From Chondrilla cf. caribensis (lineage: Eukaryota; Porifera; Demospongiae; Chondrillida; Chondrillidae), in NCBI GenBank assembly GCA_964020155.1, contig OZ026558.1, forward strand, positions 708,837-772,836: DNA of 64,000 nt, written 5' to 3'. The notes under the pieces were generated by a model. The model was not told the DNA's origin, did no database searches, and worked only from the letters and a program-made list of their open reading frames with translations. The translations under genes and the position numbers were made by a program. This document shows positions 62,142 through 64,000 of this stretch, in pieces (position 1 is the stretch's first letter; each line of letters starts with the position of its first letter).

Positions 62142-62850
62142 AAATATTATGTGGTATGTCCAATTAATCAAAAGTGTCTGTATGCTGCTATGATAATTAA
62201 TTGATCCAGGTGTGAAATTTCAATAACAATCACAAAGTGTGCAATAGCAAAAGGAAGTTTGCAACATCATGGGAACTGTGTAAATAGCACAGATATTTGC
62301 ACGCTTTGCACTTTGATCTGCTCACACAACATACGTATACACATACACTGCATATATGTGTACCTATATAAACCTGTGATGCAATTCCACATTACCACAC
62401 CACATATAACACACAACCCACACCGTGGACACACCTAATACCACATACGTACTTAAGTACATATCACACAACACACCAGTACACACATTATGAAACAACA
62501 CACAATCACTCACACCACAAGTGAGCCGATAGCATTTACATTTTCACAGTCAAGCTTGGTTGGTATACATGGCAGTGGGCGAAGGATTAACGACAGATGA
62601 ACTAACTAATGACATTACACAGTTCATTGAATCAAACAACAACTTGAAGATAACACATTACACTTACACATGAGAAATATGCATACATACGTACTTACAC
62701 ACTTTATACATAATAATACTGATATAGGTAGATACAGTACTATCTCAATACAATACAACAACCGCATTGATTAGTATACGTAATTATACATACGATTCAA
62801 GTTAAAACCTGTTTCAACTGCAAGTATCTTGCTGTAAACGCCTACTAAAC

Positions 62851-62979
62851 ATGTATCCTATATAAATGTACTACCCAATACACAAATACACAGTATAAGA
62901 TTCCACATATGAAGCTGCTTCCCTTTCACTTGTGGTTAAGAGTTGACAGTTTGAACCATAACTCATACCAGCACCAGCA
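62851..62979 (+). promoter_or_regulatory. Collagen promoter and 5' leader, copy 10
   Basis: TATATAAAT at about 62860-62868, proximal CAGTATAAGATT, TGTGGTTA, ATG 62980. Confidence 0.6.
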
Positions 62980-64000
62980 ATGAGGATACCAGCTGTATTC
63001 CTTGCCACTGTAGCAGTCATGTCCGCTATCAACAATCTAGCTGAAGGTGAGGGGTGTGAACTGTGGAACCTGCCTCAGAAATAAGGGCAACCATTTAGAG
63101 TTTGAAATGTACAGTTAATACAGTCAGAGCTCTTTACTACAGCACTATTTGTGATGACATTCTCTTCAAAAAAAATGTCTTGTGGCGACAGATGTACAGG
63201 TTAAACATAGACAATAACTGTACTGGCTACAACAGCAAACTGGTTATAATGGCAGGTAAATTTGGAACCGATTAAGATAATCTCATAAATTAGAGGTTCA
63301 ATTGTTTATTATGGACATACACATAATCAAATGCTGTCACTCACTCCCTTCAGGAGCTGGTGGGATTGTGAAGAGACAAGACGACAATGGTGATACTAGT
63401 CCATCTTGTCCCAACCTTGATGTCATCAGAGGGAGGGACGGAAGAGAGGGACTAACAGGGGCACCTGGAGCTACCGGGAAAGATGGACGTGATGGAGATA
63501 AAGGAACGAAAGGAGACGTGGGTCCCATGGGTCCTCCTGGACCTCAAGGTCCACCCGCTGGAGGAACTGTCTACATTAGATGGGGAAGAACAACCTGTCC
63601 TAACATACCAGGAACAGAACTAGTCTACCAGGGGATTATTTAAGGCAAAAAGGAGGTGGTTCACAGTACCTTTGTCTACCTCAACAACCCAAGTATTCCA
63701 ACTACCAACCTGGGGTACAAGGGAATAGCCCACTTCACGGAGCAGAGTATCAACAAGAAGGAGGGGCACCACTACCAAGTAAACAAAACCACAACGTACC
63801 CTGTGCAGTTTGCTGTACTTCCAGATCTCAACTCTTCATGTTACCAGCAAGAGATGAATGTCCAACAACCTGGACACTGGAGTACTCGGGATATCTCATG
63901 ACAGAACGTAAGTATCACTATCGCAATTCATTTGAATGTGTCGACAAAGATCCTGAATCCATTCCTGGGAGTGCAGCCAACATAGATGGAGCAGTCTTCC
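62980..64000 (+). pseudogene. Short-chain collagen C4-like, copy 10, frameshifted, cut by window end
   Basis: Exon 1 is 62980-63046; exon 2 starts at 63354 and runs past the window. Relative to copy 8, 13 bases are missing at about 63636 (the AAGS segment after YQGI), giving a stop at 63641-63643 (YQGII). Before that, the signal peptide, IVKR and 14 triplets are intact, with GREGLTG and GTKGDVG variants. After it, the C4 domain stays open in another frame (YLCLPQQPKYSNY and onward). As with copies 5 and 7 the damage is a single indel in an otherwise well-kept gene. Confidence 0.78.

Overview
The window is eukaryotic. Genes are split into many short, mostly phase-1 exons with GT-AG introns, some only about 76 bp long, and the DNA is full of CA/GT microsatellites, minisatellites and small DNA transposons. 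The gene content points to a sponge, most likely a demosponge. The plus strand carries a tandem family of short-chain (C4-type) collagens of the kind described from the freshwater sponge Ephydatia muelleri. The minus strand carries NIDO-EGF extracellular proteins. I cannot name the species.

Layout: (1) 1-16.6 kb, minus: a giant secreted NIDO-EGF gene (gene A). It has a signal peptide exon, a two-exon NIDO domain, ten unique EGF exons, then 32 visible EGF exons made of four exon types (126, 108, 129 and 105 bp). These are arranged as two 15-exon higher-order repeats plus one extra pair, and the gene runs off the left edge. (2) 18.5-28.7 kb, minus: an apparently complete six-exon ZMYND12 homologue (365 aa by my splicing). 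Its 7.8-kb second intron contains two opposite-strand collagen loci (one truncated, one intact), a gypsy-type protease relic, minisatellites and a pogo/Tigger-like element. (3) 28.8-35.5 kb: about 1.1-kb tandem units carrying decayed collagen 3' ends, interrupted by a 519-bp TA-flanked element and by a nested pair of transposons; the inner one carries two exon sets that look coding. (4) 36-39 kb: a collagen-family gene that has lost its collagen triplets. (5) 40.5-45.5 kb, minus: gene B, a shorter paralogue of gene A with a fibronectin III exon. (6) 46.6-47.6 kb: scattered remnants of ZMYND12. (7) 48.3-64 kb, plus: seven tandem short-chain collagen genes (four intact, three frameshifted). They are interrupted at 54-56.4 kb by a block of SRP54 3' exons in permuted order plus an ankyrin-repeat exon, with the junctions lying in GT microsatellites.

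The order NIDO-EGF, ZMYND12 3' end, collagen occurs twice (12-26 kb and 41-49 kb), so the region grew by segmental duplication. Collagen copies then multiplied and decayed. Functionally it is an extracellular-matrix locus (large EGF proteins and short collagens) with an unrelated cilia-associated gene embedded in it. All exon boundaries were placed by eye from splice signals and reading phase; no transcript or database check was possible.
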